Shown piece by piece: positions 1-6,523 of a stretch of DNA of 11,036 nucleotides. The stretch comes from JBFIHF01 sp964411125 (GTDB lineage Bacteria; Myxococcota_A; Bradymonadia; Bradymonadales; Bradymonadaceae), in NCBI GenBank assembly GCA_964411125.1, contig CAYPJU010000130.1, forward strand, positions 1 through 11,036, read 5' to 3'. The notes under the pieces are model-generated. The model saw only the letters and a list, made by a program, of their open reading frames with translations. It was not told the DNA's origin and did no database searches. Position numbers and translations under genes: made by a program. Each line of letters begins with the position of its first letter. Position 1 is the stretch's first letter.

Positions 1-45
1 CCGTTGTTCGACGCACCGTTGTTCGACGCACCGTTGTTCGAGCTA
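1..45. repeat. 15-bp tandem repeat in lipoprotein linker
   Basis: CCGTTGTTCGACGCA occurs twice in exact tandem (1-15, 16-30), followed by a third partial copy with a changed end (31-45). On the minus strand each unit encodes five residues (Ala-Ser-Asn-Asn-Gly) of the lipoprotein linker. The array may continue left of the window. Such in-frame repeats can change linker length without breaking the gene. Confidence 0.75.
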
Positions 46-122
46 CCGCCGTTGTTGTCACCATCCGGCCCGCACCCGAGGACCAGGGCGGCCATCAGCA
101 CCGTGAATCCGATTCTAGACAT
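1..122 (-). CDS. Lipoprotein N-terminus (partial, runs off left edge)
   Basis: Only the first 40 codons are inside the window. The protein starts MSRIGFTVLMAALVLGCGPDG: a short hydrophobic signal peptide ending in a lipobox (LVLGC, acylated Cys at residue 17), followed by an Asp/Asn/Gly/Ser linker with Ser-Asn-Asn-Gly-Ala repeats. It is therefore expected to be exported, lipidated and anchored to a membrane. I chose the ATG at 122 because GGAG lies 7 bases upstream on the minus strand; an in-frame ATG 12 bases earlier (134) is possible but has a poorer ribosome site. The functional domain lies beyond the window, so no function can be assigned. It lies downstream of the ATPase/DUF6122 unit in the same direction, but the roughly 190-base gap suggests its own promoter. 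Confidence 0.62.
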   Translation of the reverse strand, partial: MSRIGFTVLMAALVLGCGPDGDNNGGSSNNGASNNGASNN

Positions 123-200
123 CGCGTTCTCCATCGCTTTCGTTGGACTGCCAGTTCGCAGCCTATCTCGTAAGTCGCTGCAGATCAGACCTATTTGTGC

Positions 201-215
201 ATCGGTGCAACCGAT
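201..215. promoter_or_regulatory. 15-bp inverted repeat upstream of lipoprotein
   Basis: ATCGGTgcaACCGAT is a perfect inverted repeat with 6-bp arms and a 3-bp centre, about 80 bases upstream of the lipoprotein start in an otherwise featureless 135-313 gap. It could be an operator. It is too short and lacks a T-tract, so it is a poor terminator. Possible by chance; no regulator is identified. Confidence 0.3.
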
Positions 216-313
216 AGCCCGACGGCCGGAGGAGCTACCGGTACGTGTCACCCGCCATCAGGCCGATAAACCGTCACCACGGCCGAGGATCGACGTCGTT
301 TTGGCCAGTTCGC

Positions 314-664
314 TCAGCGCATCCAGAGGCAGTCCTGGAAGTCCGTCGCCATGTGAAAGAGCAGGCCCACCGCGACTACCCTTGGCTGCGGAACCGCCAG
401 GGCCAGGACGCATATGGCGATGGCCGGATACGAGCGCAGACGGTGAAAGCCGATACTGCACCGTCCAGGCACGAACACCTCGGGCCACGCGAACAGGTGA
501 TCGAGATCCACCAGCATCGTCGCCACCATGACGAGCCACGCCCCCGGCTTCGCAAGGAGGGCCTCCAGGACCACGTCACCAAGTCCAGCGATGGGTTCGC
601 GCTCGAAGGAACCTTCTTTCTCGAACCGACCGTTGGTCGTTGACCCTGGGCTGAGGAACCGCAC
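314..664 (-). CDS. DUF6122-like small integral membrane protein
   Basis: A 116-residue protein resembling, from memory, the DUF6122 family of small membrane proteins. Matching features are ATMLVDLDHL at residues 48-57, RCSIGFH at 68-74, a hydrophobic stretch at about 79-103 and a C-terminal HMATDFQDCLW at 104-114. Function is unknown; the conserved Asp and His residues suggest a metal site in the membrane. Two departures stand out. The usual second His after the GFH motif (HPLHS in relatives) reads HRLRS here. The expected N-terminal His-containing first membrane segment is not recognisable; residues 1-30 are polar and unlike the family. The GTG start is supported by GAGAGG six bases upstream (671-676), which lies immediately downstream of the stop codon of the ATPase gene ahead of it. 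The two genes are therefore probably co-transcribed and perhaps translationally coupled. The gene may be N-terminally degraded. Confidence 0.7.
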   Translation of the reverse strand: MRFLSPGSTTNGRFEKEGSFEREPIAGLGDVVLEALLAKPGAWLVMVATMLVDLDHLFAWPEVFVPGRCSIGFHRLRSYPAIAICVLALAVPQPRVVAVGLLFHMATDFQDCLWMR

Positions 665-670
665 CGACGA

Positions 671-676
671 CCTCTC
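671..676 (-). promoter_or_regulatory. Ribosome binding site of the DUF6122-like gene
   Basis: On the minus strand GAGAGG is followed by six bases and then GTG. The site lies between the ATPase stop codon (681-679) and the next start, so it decides the otherwise doubtful GTG start at 664 and argues for an operon. Confidence 0.55.
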
Positions 677-678
677 GC

Positions 679-3285
679 TCAGCCTGCTCGCGTCGGCGGG
701 GGGCTGCTGCTAGCACTTTCTGGAGGTCGATATCCGAGAAATCGAAGCAGTGCCCCTAGCAGCGCTGGCGCCAGGGCGGCGCACGCCAGAACGACAATCT
801 CTCTCCCCCCGATCGCCGTCAGGGAGAGCGCGTCGGCAAACGGCGGGATGTAGATCGGGACGATGAGCAACGCCGTGCAGAGGGCGAGGGCCGCCCAGAC
901 CCAGGGGTTGCGAGAAACTTCCGTGTTGAGAATGGCCGCCACGTGGCCGCGCATCGGAGCCGGCGCCGCCGTGTTGAACACGTGGAAGAGCTGCCCGAAG
1001 GCGAGCGCGAGAAACGCCACCGTCACGGCCTTCTCCGTGCTCCCGGTCGTCGTGAGGACGAAGTGAAACGCGCCCATGGTCGTCGCCATCATCAAGGTGC
1101 CCCACCCAGCGATCTCCAGCCAGTCTCGGCGCTCCAAAAATGGGAGCCCCGGCTTGCGTGGCCGTCGCGTCATCGCGTCTACGCTGGGAGAGCTGACGCC
1201 CAGCGCGAGGGCCGGGAAGACGTCCGTCACCAGGTTCAGGAAGAGGATCTGCAGCGCCGTGATCGGCATCGGTTGATGGGGCAGCGCGATGAAGGAGACC
1301 GCTACCACCAGCAGCTCGCTCGCGTTGCAGGAGAGTAGGTAGAAGACGAACTTTCGGATGTTGTCGAAGATGGCGCGACCACGGCGCACGGCTGCCACGA
1401 TGCTTCCCAGGGCGTCGTCGCGCAGCACGATGTCGGCGGCCTCCCGCGCAACGTCGGTCCCCCGGTTCCCCATCGCGACCCCGATGTCTGCGGCCATCAG
1501 CGCCGGAGCATCGTTCACCCCGTCTCCCGTCATCGCGACGATGTGGCCGGCGTCCTGCATGCGTCGCACGATGTCCAGCTTCTGCGCGGGCTCCACCCGA
1601 GCGAAGACGTCGACGTCCTCGATCCGCGCCGTGTCGAGGTCGGCACCGGTCACGACGTCGACGCTGCCGTCCCGATTTCCGATACCGACCTGCCGAGAAA
1701 TTGCCGCGGCCGTCTCGGGGTGGTCGCCCGTGATCATCACCACCCGAATGCCCGCCTCGCGGCACGCGCGAACCGCGGCCTCCGCGTCCTGACGGGGGGG
1801 ATCGGCGAGCCCGACGAGTCCCACGAACTCGAGGTTCTCGTAGGGGTTCTCGACGTTCGGCGCGACCTTCCGCGCCAGCGCGATGACCTTCCGGCCGTCG
1901 TGCGCCATCTTTTCGGCGCGGGCCGACCACGCGTCGACATCGACCGACGGGCACGCGGGCAGCACAGCCTCGGGGGCGCCTTTCACCGCGACCAGGATTC
2001 CGTTCTCTCCCTGATGAAACGTCGCCATCATCCGGGTGGTCGCATCGAACGGCTCCCGCCGGATCTCCGGCATCTCGGCCACGAGGTCGGGGCGCCGAAT
2101 CTGCGCCTCGGCCGCACGCTCCAACAACGCGACCTCCAGGGGATCCCCCAGGCTTGCGCGATCGCCTCCGAGCGCCGCTCCATTACACAGCGTCGCGATC
2201 TGCAGGGCTTCGTCCTCCGAGCGACCCGCGGCGGCGATGAGCGACTCGACCCTCAGCCGGTTGAGCGTCACGGTCCCCGTCTTGTCCACGCAGATTACCG
2301 TCGTGGCGCCCAACGTCTCCACTGCGGCGAGGTCTTTGACGACCGCGTTTCGTCGTGCGAGTCGCCACATCCCGTTGGCGAGCGCGATCGTCGCGACGAT
2401 CGGCAACCCCTCCGGGACCGTCGCGACGGCGAGGGCGATCCCCGTCTCGAGCACCACGTGCAGGCTCCGACCGGCCAACAAGGCGGCGACGCCAATCGCC
2501 CCCGAGAGGACCACCGCCACGCCCACCAGGCGCCGTCCGAGCTCGTCGAGCCGACGCTCGAGAGGCGTCGTTCCCGCGTCCACGCCCGCGGCGAGCTCCG
2601 CGATCCGTCCGACCTCGCTGTGCATCCCGGTCGCGACGACGACCCCTCGTCCCTCGCCGCTCGTCACGGATGTCCCGCGGAACAGCATGTTCGAGCGATC
2701 GGCGAGGAGAGTGGGCGCCGGAAGTTCCCGGACGAGCTTGGACACCGGAAAGGACTCCCCGGTTAGCACCGACTCGTCCACCTGCAGACGAGTTTGCTCG
2801 AGGATTCGTAAATCGGCCGGCACCACGTCACCCGCTTCGACCCCCACGACGTCGCCCGGTACGACCTCTCGAGCGTCGATCCGGCGGCGCTCCCCATCCC
2901 GTATCACGGTCGCGAAAGCTCGCCCGAGGCTGCGCAACGACTCCATGGAACGGGTGGCTCCGTACTCCATCCACGCACCGATCGCGGCGTTCACGAGCAC
3001 CACCACCGCAATGGCGACGGCGTCGATTATCTCGCCGAAGACCGCCGACACGACGGCAGCTCCGACGAGCAACATCACCACCAGACTCTTGAACTGCCGC
3101 ACGATGATCTTCCACCACCGAATCGGCTCTGGCGGTCGCAACTCGTTGGCGCCGTGCTCCTCGAACCGACGACTCGCTTCCGCTCCTTGCAGCCCCACGC
3201 CGGGGTCGGTCCCCAGGGCGTGCACGATCTCCCCCTCCTCCCTCGTCCACGGGGTGGATGAGGCTGTGTCAGTTTCCATCGCCAT
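679..3285 (-). CDS. P2A-type cation (Ca2+-like) transporting P-type ATPase
   Basis: An 868-residue ATPase of normal family length that pumps a cation across the cytoplasmic membrane. Seen in order: N-terminal cation-ATPase domain (about 14-80), M1/M2 (67-105), actuator motif TGES (175-178), M4 with PEGLP (291-295), phosphorylation motif DKTGT with Asp334, nucleotide-binding KGAPE (435-439), ITGD (518-521) and hinge TGDGVNDAP (586-594), then six C-terminal membrane segments. The residues that form the calcium sites of SERCA-type pumps are mostly present: Glu292 in M4, Asn654 and Glu657 in M5, Asn684 and Asp688 in M6 (NLVTD). This favours Ca2+ over Na+/K+ or heavy metals, and no N-terminal metal-binding domain is present. 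The frame is open further upstream to a GTG at 3351 with no ribosome site. I prefer the ATG at 3285 (GGA six bases upstream); ATG 3279 is also possible. It precedes the DUF6122-like gene in a probable operon. Substrate is inferred, not proven. Confidence 0.93.
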   Translation of the reverse strand: MAMETDTASSTPWTREEGEIVHALGTDPGVGLQGAEASRRFEEHGANELRPPEPIRWWKIIVRQFKSLVVMLLVGAAVVSAVFGEIIDAVAIAVVVLVNAAIGAWMEYGATRSMESLRSLGRAFATVIRDGERRRIDAREVVPGDVVGVEAGDVVPADLRILEQTRLQVDESVLTGESFPVSKLVRELPAPTLLADRSNMLFRGTSVTSGEGRGVVVATGMHSEVGRIAELAAGVDAGTTPLERRLDELGRRLVGVAVVLSGAIGVAALLAGRSLHVVLETGIALAVATVPEGLPIVATIALANGMWRLARRNAVVKDLAAVETLGATTVICVDKTGTVTLNRLRVESLIAAAGRSEDEALQIATLCNGAALGGDRASLGDPLEVALLERAAEAQIRRPDLVAEMPEIRREPFDATTRMMATFHQGENGILVAVKGAPEAVLPACPSVDVDAWSARAEKMAHDGRKVIALARKVAPNVENPYENLEFVGLVGLADPPRQDAEAAVRACREAGIRVVMITGDHPETAAAISRQVGIGNRDGSVDVVTGADLDTARIEDVDVFARVEPAQKLDIVRRMQDAGHIVAMTGDGVNDAPALMAADIGVAMGNRGTDVAREAADIVLRDDALGSIVAAVRRGRAIFDNIRKFVFYLLSCNASELLVVAVSFIALPHQPMPITALQILFLNLVTDVFPALALGVSSPSVDAMTRRPRKPGLPFLERRDWLEIAGWGTLMMATTMGAFHFVLTTTGSTEKAVTVAFLALAFGQLFHVFNTAAPAPMRGHVAAILNTEVSRNPWVWAALALCTALLIVPIYIPPFADALSLTAIGGREIVVLACAALAPALLGALLRFLGYRPPESASSSPPPTRAG

Positions 3286-3446
3286 CTGATTTCCGAGTTC
3301 TGCCCGTCGCTCTCCGCGCTCTCGTTTGCGGCCCCGGTCAAAGCACGTCACGTGCCAGATTTTTCGTGCGGACTTCCGAGGGTTTCACGAGGGCGCAGCG
3401 AAAATACTGCACACGTCGGACAGCCGCGAAAATGATGCGCCGCGGC
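3286..3446. other. Intergenic region upstream of the ATPase
   Basis: This stretch between the ATPase start and the cupin remnant should hold the ATPase promoter (minus strand), but I see no convincing -35/-10 pair. It carries an 8-bp direct repeat GCGAAAAT at 3398-3405 and 3426-3433 (28 bp apart), and an inverted partner ATTTTTCG at about 3359-3366. It has no similarity to the 5' part of the intact cupin gene at the right end, which shows that the remnant next to it truly lacks its start. Confidence 0.35.
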
Positions 3447-3770
3447 GCCCCAGGACTACATGGCGGGGGACGTGGTCGCGGTCCCACCCGGGGTCATGCA
3501 TCGGTTTCTGAACCCGGGGGCGTGTCCGTGGTCAACGACGTCTCTCTCGAAGGAACGCGCCTGGACGACACGCTCGTCGGCATGGCGGCCCACCTGGGAG
3601 ACCGAGCGCCCACCGCCGCAGAGATTCTGCGGCGGCAGGTCGTCGGGCAGGTTGACGACGAGGCGGTCGGTGGCCGGGATGTCGCCGGAGTAGTCGCGCG
3701 ACAGGTGGCGCGCGCCTTCGTGGGAGTCGGAGTGCGCGGCTTCAAGGCCTCCCCAGGCTGGGACGCCTGA
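3447..3770 (+). pseudogene. Truncated, frameshifted cupin gene remnant
   Basis: This segment aligns with 9921-10242, the last 105 or so codons of the intact cupin gene, with about 30 mismatches in roughly 320 positions by eye. Similarity continues some 40 bases past the stop codon. The first ~69 codons are missing, including the equivalents of metal ligands His45, His47 and Glu52; only the second cupin motif (GDVVAV-PGVMHRF-N) remains. The frame is also broken: residues up to Asn-Pro-Gly are read in one frame (codon at 3511) and the rest, from Ser-Val-Val on, in another (codon at 3525). One extra G in the run at 3516-3520 would rejoin them. There is also one extra codon (Arg-Arg-Gln against Arg-Gln). 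Many differences from the intact copy are synonymous or conservative, so the two copies diverged as genes before this one was cut. A functional product is unlikely. Confidence 0.8.
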
Positions 3771-3873
3771 GTCGTCCCAGACCTCGACTCGGCGTTCGCC
3801 CGTGCGATGCGCGGGAAAGTCGCATGCCGGACTGCGTGCCAATTTTGGGCTGGCGAGTCGTTTCAAATATGCA

Positions 3874-3888
3874 TCGGCGAGCCGCCGA
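3874..3888. promoter_or_regulatory. 15-bp inverted repeat upstream of Cys-rich lipoprotein
   Basis: TCGGCGagcCGCCGA, with 6-bp arms and a 3-bp centre, lies 42 bases upstream of the lipoprotein start codon. It follows an AT-richer stretch (3861-3873) that could hold the -10 element. It may be an operator or a 5'-UTR hairpin. Evidence is limited to symmetry and position. Confidence 0.3.
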
Positions 3889-3929
3889 AGTACTTTACTG
3901 CTTTACGAAAACTCACAAGGGAGGGCGTC

Positions 3930-4796
3930 ATGCTCCGGTCCGATATTCTTGCCGCGCTCTGCGCTTTGACCATCGCGAGCCTCGGGTGTCCAGGGGGTCC
4001 AGATTCCGAGGCGGACCTCGGCCTCGACGTCGGCGTCGACAGCGGCATCGCGGACATGGAGCAGGAGGCGGACGCCCGGTCCGCCGATTCGGGTGGGGTG
4101 GACACGGGTACCGACAGCGGAGCCGACAGTGGGACCGACAGTGGGACTGACACGGGTCCAGACATGGAGTTGGTGAACCCGGAGTTTTGCGATCCGGTGG
4201 CCCAGAACTGCGTCGAGCCCGAGGCGCCGGTTTGCGGGGTCATCTTTCCTCCCAACAACATGCCGCTGAACTTCGTCTGCCGAGAGTCGCTCGGTGACGT
4301 CGGGGAGGGAGAGGCGTGCACCCGACCCAACGACGTCGTGGGCGAGGACGATTGCGCGCCCGGACACCTCTGCACCGGCTACGGACTCCCGATCGGCGAC
4401 CCACAGCAGCGCGTGTGTCGCGAATTCTGTCAAACCCCTACCGCATGCGGAGACGACGCACACTGCATCTGGCTTCATCCGCTGGCCAACCTCGGCATGT
4501 GCATGGAAACCTGCGACCCTCGGGGGAGCGACTGCGTCGAGGGGGCGAAGTGCAGCATCTTCTTCAGCGGCGCCGACGCGAAGAACTTCTGGATCTGCAC
4601 CAACGACTCCGGGGCGAACGTAGGGGATTCGTGTAGCGGAAGCGAGCAGTGCGGTGCCGGGCAGTGGTGCCCGTTCAGCACAAACGCCGCAGAGCGGACC
4701 TGCACCGCATTCTGTGCCGACGACATCCCCTGTCCGAACGGCGAGACCTGCGTGCCGAATCCGCAGATGCCCGGCTACGGAGCTTGCGAGCAGTAG
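3930..4796 (+). CDS. Cys-rich secreted lipoprotein with Asp-Ser-Gly-Thr linker
   Basis: A 288-residue predicted lipoprotein. Residues 1-19 form a signal peptide with a lipobox ending SLGC, so Cys20 would be acylated. Residues 25-80 are an acidic, probably flexible linker, including an Asp-(Ser/Thr)-Gly-x tandem repeat at 58-77. From residue 86 to the end there are 24 further cysteines, enough for up to 12 disulfides, in short spaced pairs (for example the x-C-x-x-C and E-x-C-x-P patterns near the C-terminus). This suggests an extracytoplasmic, disulfide-stapled fold of small repeats. Proteins of this style are frequent in Myxococcota and are mostly of unknown function; I do not recognise an enzyme motif. 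The start is firm: AAGGGAGGG lies just upstream of the ATG. The gene stands alone, with 156 bases to the following kinase gene. It may be a surface or envelope protein. Confidence 0.85.
   Translation: MLRSDILAALCALTIASLGCPGGPDSEADLGLDVGVDSGIADMEQEADARSADSGGVDTGTDSGADSGTDSGTDTGPDMELVNPEFCDPVAQNCVEPEAPVCGVIFPPNNMPLNFVCRESLGDVGEGEACTRPNDVVGEDDCAPGHLCTGYGLPIGDPQQRVCREFCQTPTACGDDAHCIWLHPLANLGMCMETCDPRGSDCVEGAKCSIFFSGADAKNFWICTNDSGANVGDSCSGSEQCGAGQWCPFSTNAAERTCTAFCADDIPCPNGETCVPNPQMPGYGACEQ
4101..4160 (+). repeat. 12-bp degenerate tandem repeat encoding Asp-Ser/Thr-Gly-x
   Basis: Five consecutive 12-base units of the form GAC-A(C/G)N-GGN-NCN encode Asp-Thr-Gly-Thr, Asp-Ser-Gly-Ala, Asp-Ser-Gly-Thr (twice) and Asp-Thr-Gly-Pro, giving the extended acidic linker of the lipoprotein. 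Copies differ mainly at third positions. Confidence 0.75.
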
Positions 4797-4952
4797 CGTG
4801 GCGAGCGGGGCATCGCACCGGTGGTGGCTGTCCTGCACGAAGTTGCGCGAGAAAGTGAACCGCCGGGTTGTTGGATCTCGGCGCACGGGTGGTGTAGGTA
4901 GCGCACCGGTCCGATGCTGACCGACCGTAACCCGAAGAGAAGAGACGTGCCC

Positions 4953-6140
4953 ATGCGGATGCCGAAGCGCCTGGCTCCACTGGTCGAATGTGGCGTGATT
5001 ACACGCGTCGTTCGATCCCTACTCAGCGGCAAAGAAGCTCAGGTGTACCTCGTCGAGAGCGACGGGCACCTCCGGGCCGCCAAAGTCTACAAAGACCAGG
5101 CCGAGCGATCGTTCCGGAATCGCTCGAGCTACACCGAGGGTCGTGCCGTTCGAAACTCGCGCGACCGCCGAGCGATGGCGAAGCGCTCACGCCACGGGCG
5201 CGAGCAGGCCGAGGCCAACTGGATCACGACCGAGGCGGACGCGATCTACAAGCTCGCCACCGCGGGCGTACGGGTGCCGAAACCGCACGCGTTCGTCGAC
5301 GGCGTCCTCGTGATGGAGTGCGTGATGGGTTCCGACGGCGGACCCGCCCCGCGGCTCGCCGATTGTAGCCTCGAGCCTGCGAGAGCCGAGCTACTGTTCC
5401 AACAGATTCTGCGCGAAATCATCAAGATGCTGTGCGCCGACACGGTGCACGGCGACCTATCGGTCTACAACGTGCTGATCGAGCCGGCGGGTCCCGTCAT
5501 CATCGACTTCCCGCAGGTCGTCGACGCCGCGAGCAACACGAACGCGCGCGACATTCTGCTGCGCGACGTCGCCAACATCACGTCGCACTTCAAGCGCGGC
5601 GTGCCAGCCAGCCAGCTCCGCTACGGCCACGAGATGTGGGACCTCTACGAAAAGGGCGAGCTGCGTAGGGACACCATACTCACCGGAATGTTCGCTCTGC
5701 CCGACCACCTCGTGGACGCCGAGGAACTGCTCGCGGCGATGCGCCTGATCGAAGAGGACGAAGTCCTGGCCCGGCAGTTCGACGATCTCGACTTCGACGC
5801 TGCGCCAGCGCGCGGTCAGGAGATGGAAGATGAGCCCCAGGTGGTCCAACCGGTCCGCCCCGGGACGCGGGTCGTCGAGTTGACCAAGAGCGAACCGAAG
5901 CCTCGGGCGAAGAAAGCGGACGGTGGGGACGAAGCCAAGCCCAAACGACGACGGCGGCGCCGCGGACGGGGCCGCGGGAAGGGTGAGGAGAACGCTCCGG
6001 CCGCGAAGGCTTCCGCATCCCCGGCGCCGAGCGCCGAGAAACCGAAGGACTCCTCGCCCCAGCCCAATGAGGAGAAGAAGCGGCGGCGGCGGCGGCGCAA
6101 GGGAAAGTCCGATAAGTCGGGGAAACACGTCCCCAGCTGA
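4953..6140 (+). CDS. RIO1-like protein kinase (PA4780 type) with basic tail
   Basis: A 395-residue RIO-family kinase/ATPase; the core (about 1-285) matches the bacterial PA4780-type family by recall. Seen: the RIO nucleotide loop SGKEAQVY (25-32), Lys44 of the AKVYK motif, a conserved YxEGRxVRNSRD block (60-71), catalytic loop HGDLSVYN (166-173, Asp168 and Asn173) and the metal-binding DFPQ (185-188). It should use ATP to phosphorylate an unknown substrate or act as a regulatory ATPase; archaeal/eukaryotic relatives act in ribosome maturation. Family members usually end near residue 285. Here about 110 extra residues follow, with two very basic clusters (Arg-rich near 330-345 and Lys/Arg-rich near 372-390) separated by Ala/Pro/Ser-rich sequence, suggesting a disordered RNA- or polyphosphate-binding tail. 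I chose the ATG at 4953 because the family begins M-x-x-PKR; an in-frame ATG at 4914 would add 13 residues. It appears to be monocistronic. Confidence 0.9.
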   Translation: MRMPKRLAPLVECGVITRVVRSLLSGKEAQVYLVESDGHLRAAKVYKDQAERSFRNRSSYTEGRAVRNSRDRRAMAKRSRHGREQAEANWITTEADAIYKLATAGVRVPKPHAFVDGVLVMECVMGSDGGPAPRLADCSLEPARAELLFQQILREIIKMLCADTVHGDLSVYNVLIEPAGPVIIDFPQVVDAASNTNARDILLRDVANITSHFKRGVPASQLRYGHEMWDLYEKGELRRDTILTGMFALPDHLVDAEELLAAMRLIEEDEVLARQFDDLDFDAAPARGQEMEDEPQVVQPVRPGTRVVELTKSEPKPRAKKADGGDEAKPKRRRRRRGRGRGKGEENAPAAKASASPAPSAEKPKDSSPQPNEEKKRRRRRRKGKSDKSGKHVPS

Positions 6141-6202
6141 GACGATGGACGACACGTCCGACCGTCGCGACGTAGAGCAGCATCGGCCTCGAAGGCCTAC
6201 TA

Positions 6203-6436
6203 CTACGTGGACCGAATCGCGGAAGTTCGGGGGCGCTCCCCTACCGGAACATCCCCGTGCGGAGGTGGCCATCGACGCTGCGGGGAGCCGCTTTCGCCGA
6301 GTTCGAGATCAGCCTCGTCCTCGCGCGGCTCCTGTCGAACTACGAGCTCGAGCTGCTCGAACCCAAACCCCTCTACCCCAAGCGGCGCAACGTCACGCTC
6401 GCTCCGCCGACGGGCGTGCGCATGCGCATCGTCTGA
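6203..6436 (+). pseudogene. Cytochrome P450 C-terminal remnant
   Basis: This lies in the 6141-6523 stretch without an intact gene. Frame 6255-6281 reads Pro-Cys-Gly-Gly-Gly-His-Arg-Arg-Cys, the heme-binding loop of cytochrome P450 (F-G-G-G-H-R-R-C-x-G), with the axial Cys codon at 6279-6281 and the usual Phe changed to Cys. The helix-L and C-terminal part follows in the next frame: GAAFAEFEISLVLARLL, then ELELL, then VTLAPPTGVRMRIV and TGA at 6434-6436. One extra G in the run 6282-6285 would join the two frames. Upstream (6203-6254) weaker traces of the W-x-x-x-x-x-F region appear in shifted frames. The rest of the enzyme, some 350 residues including the I-helix and ExxR motif, is absent. It is a relic, not a working monooxygenase. 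Only its last 60 codons are well preserved. Confidence 0.75.
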
Positions 6437-6523
6437 GTCGCGAGCCCAAGACCCGATTCGAGCCCCGGCACACCCGTCCACTGGTCGCATCGAGGCGAGG
6501 ATCGATGGCGGTGGGCGTTGCGT

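Noticed and set aside
245..643. Plus-strand 132-residue frame opposite the DUF6122-like gene
   Set aside because: No motif or ribosome site. The minus strand matches a known family pattern.
1358..3289. Long plus-strand open frames (144-417 residues) opposite the left ATPase gene
   Set aside because: They are shadows of the ATPase in a GC-rich genome. Their translations are Arg/Ser/Thr/Pro-rich with no motifs, while the minus frame has every P-type ATPase motif.
3258..3770. An open frame running from the ATPase 5' end into the cupin remnant
   Set aside because: Only its last ~80 residues (from 3522) are cupin-like. The N-terminal part is the antisense of the ATPase start region and intergenic sequence, so it is a fortuitous fusion of a pseudogene frame.
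3863..4886. Minus-strand frames of 170 and 327 residues opposite the Cys-rich lipoprotein
   Set aside because: The plus-strand gene has a strong ribosome site, signal peptide and lipobox. The minus translations look like composition artefacts.
4814..4910. Nine-base direct repeat CGCACCGGT (4814-4822 and 4902-4910) between lipoprotein and kinase genes
   Set aside because: Short, GC-rich and 79 bases apart; expected by chance in such DNA and not tied to a promoter I can recognise.
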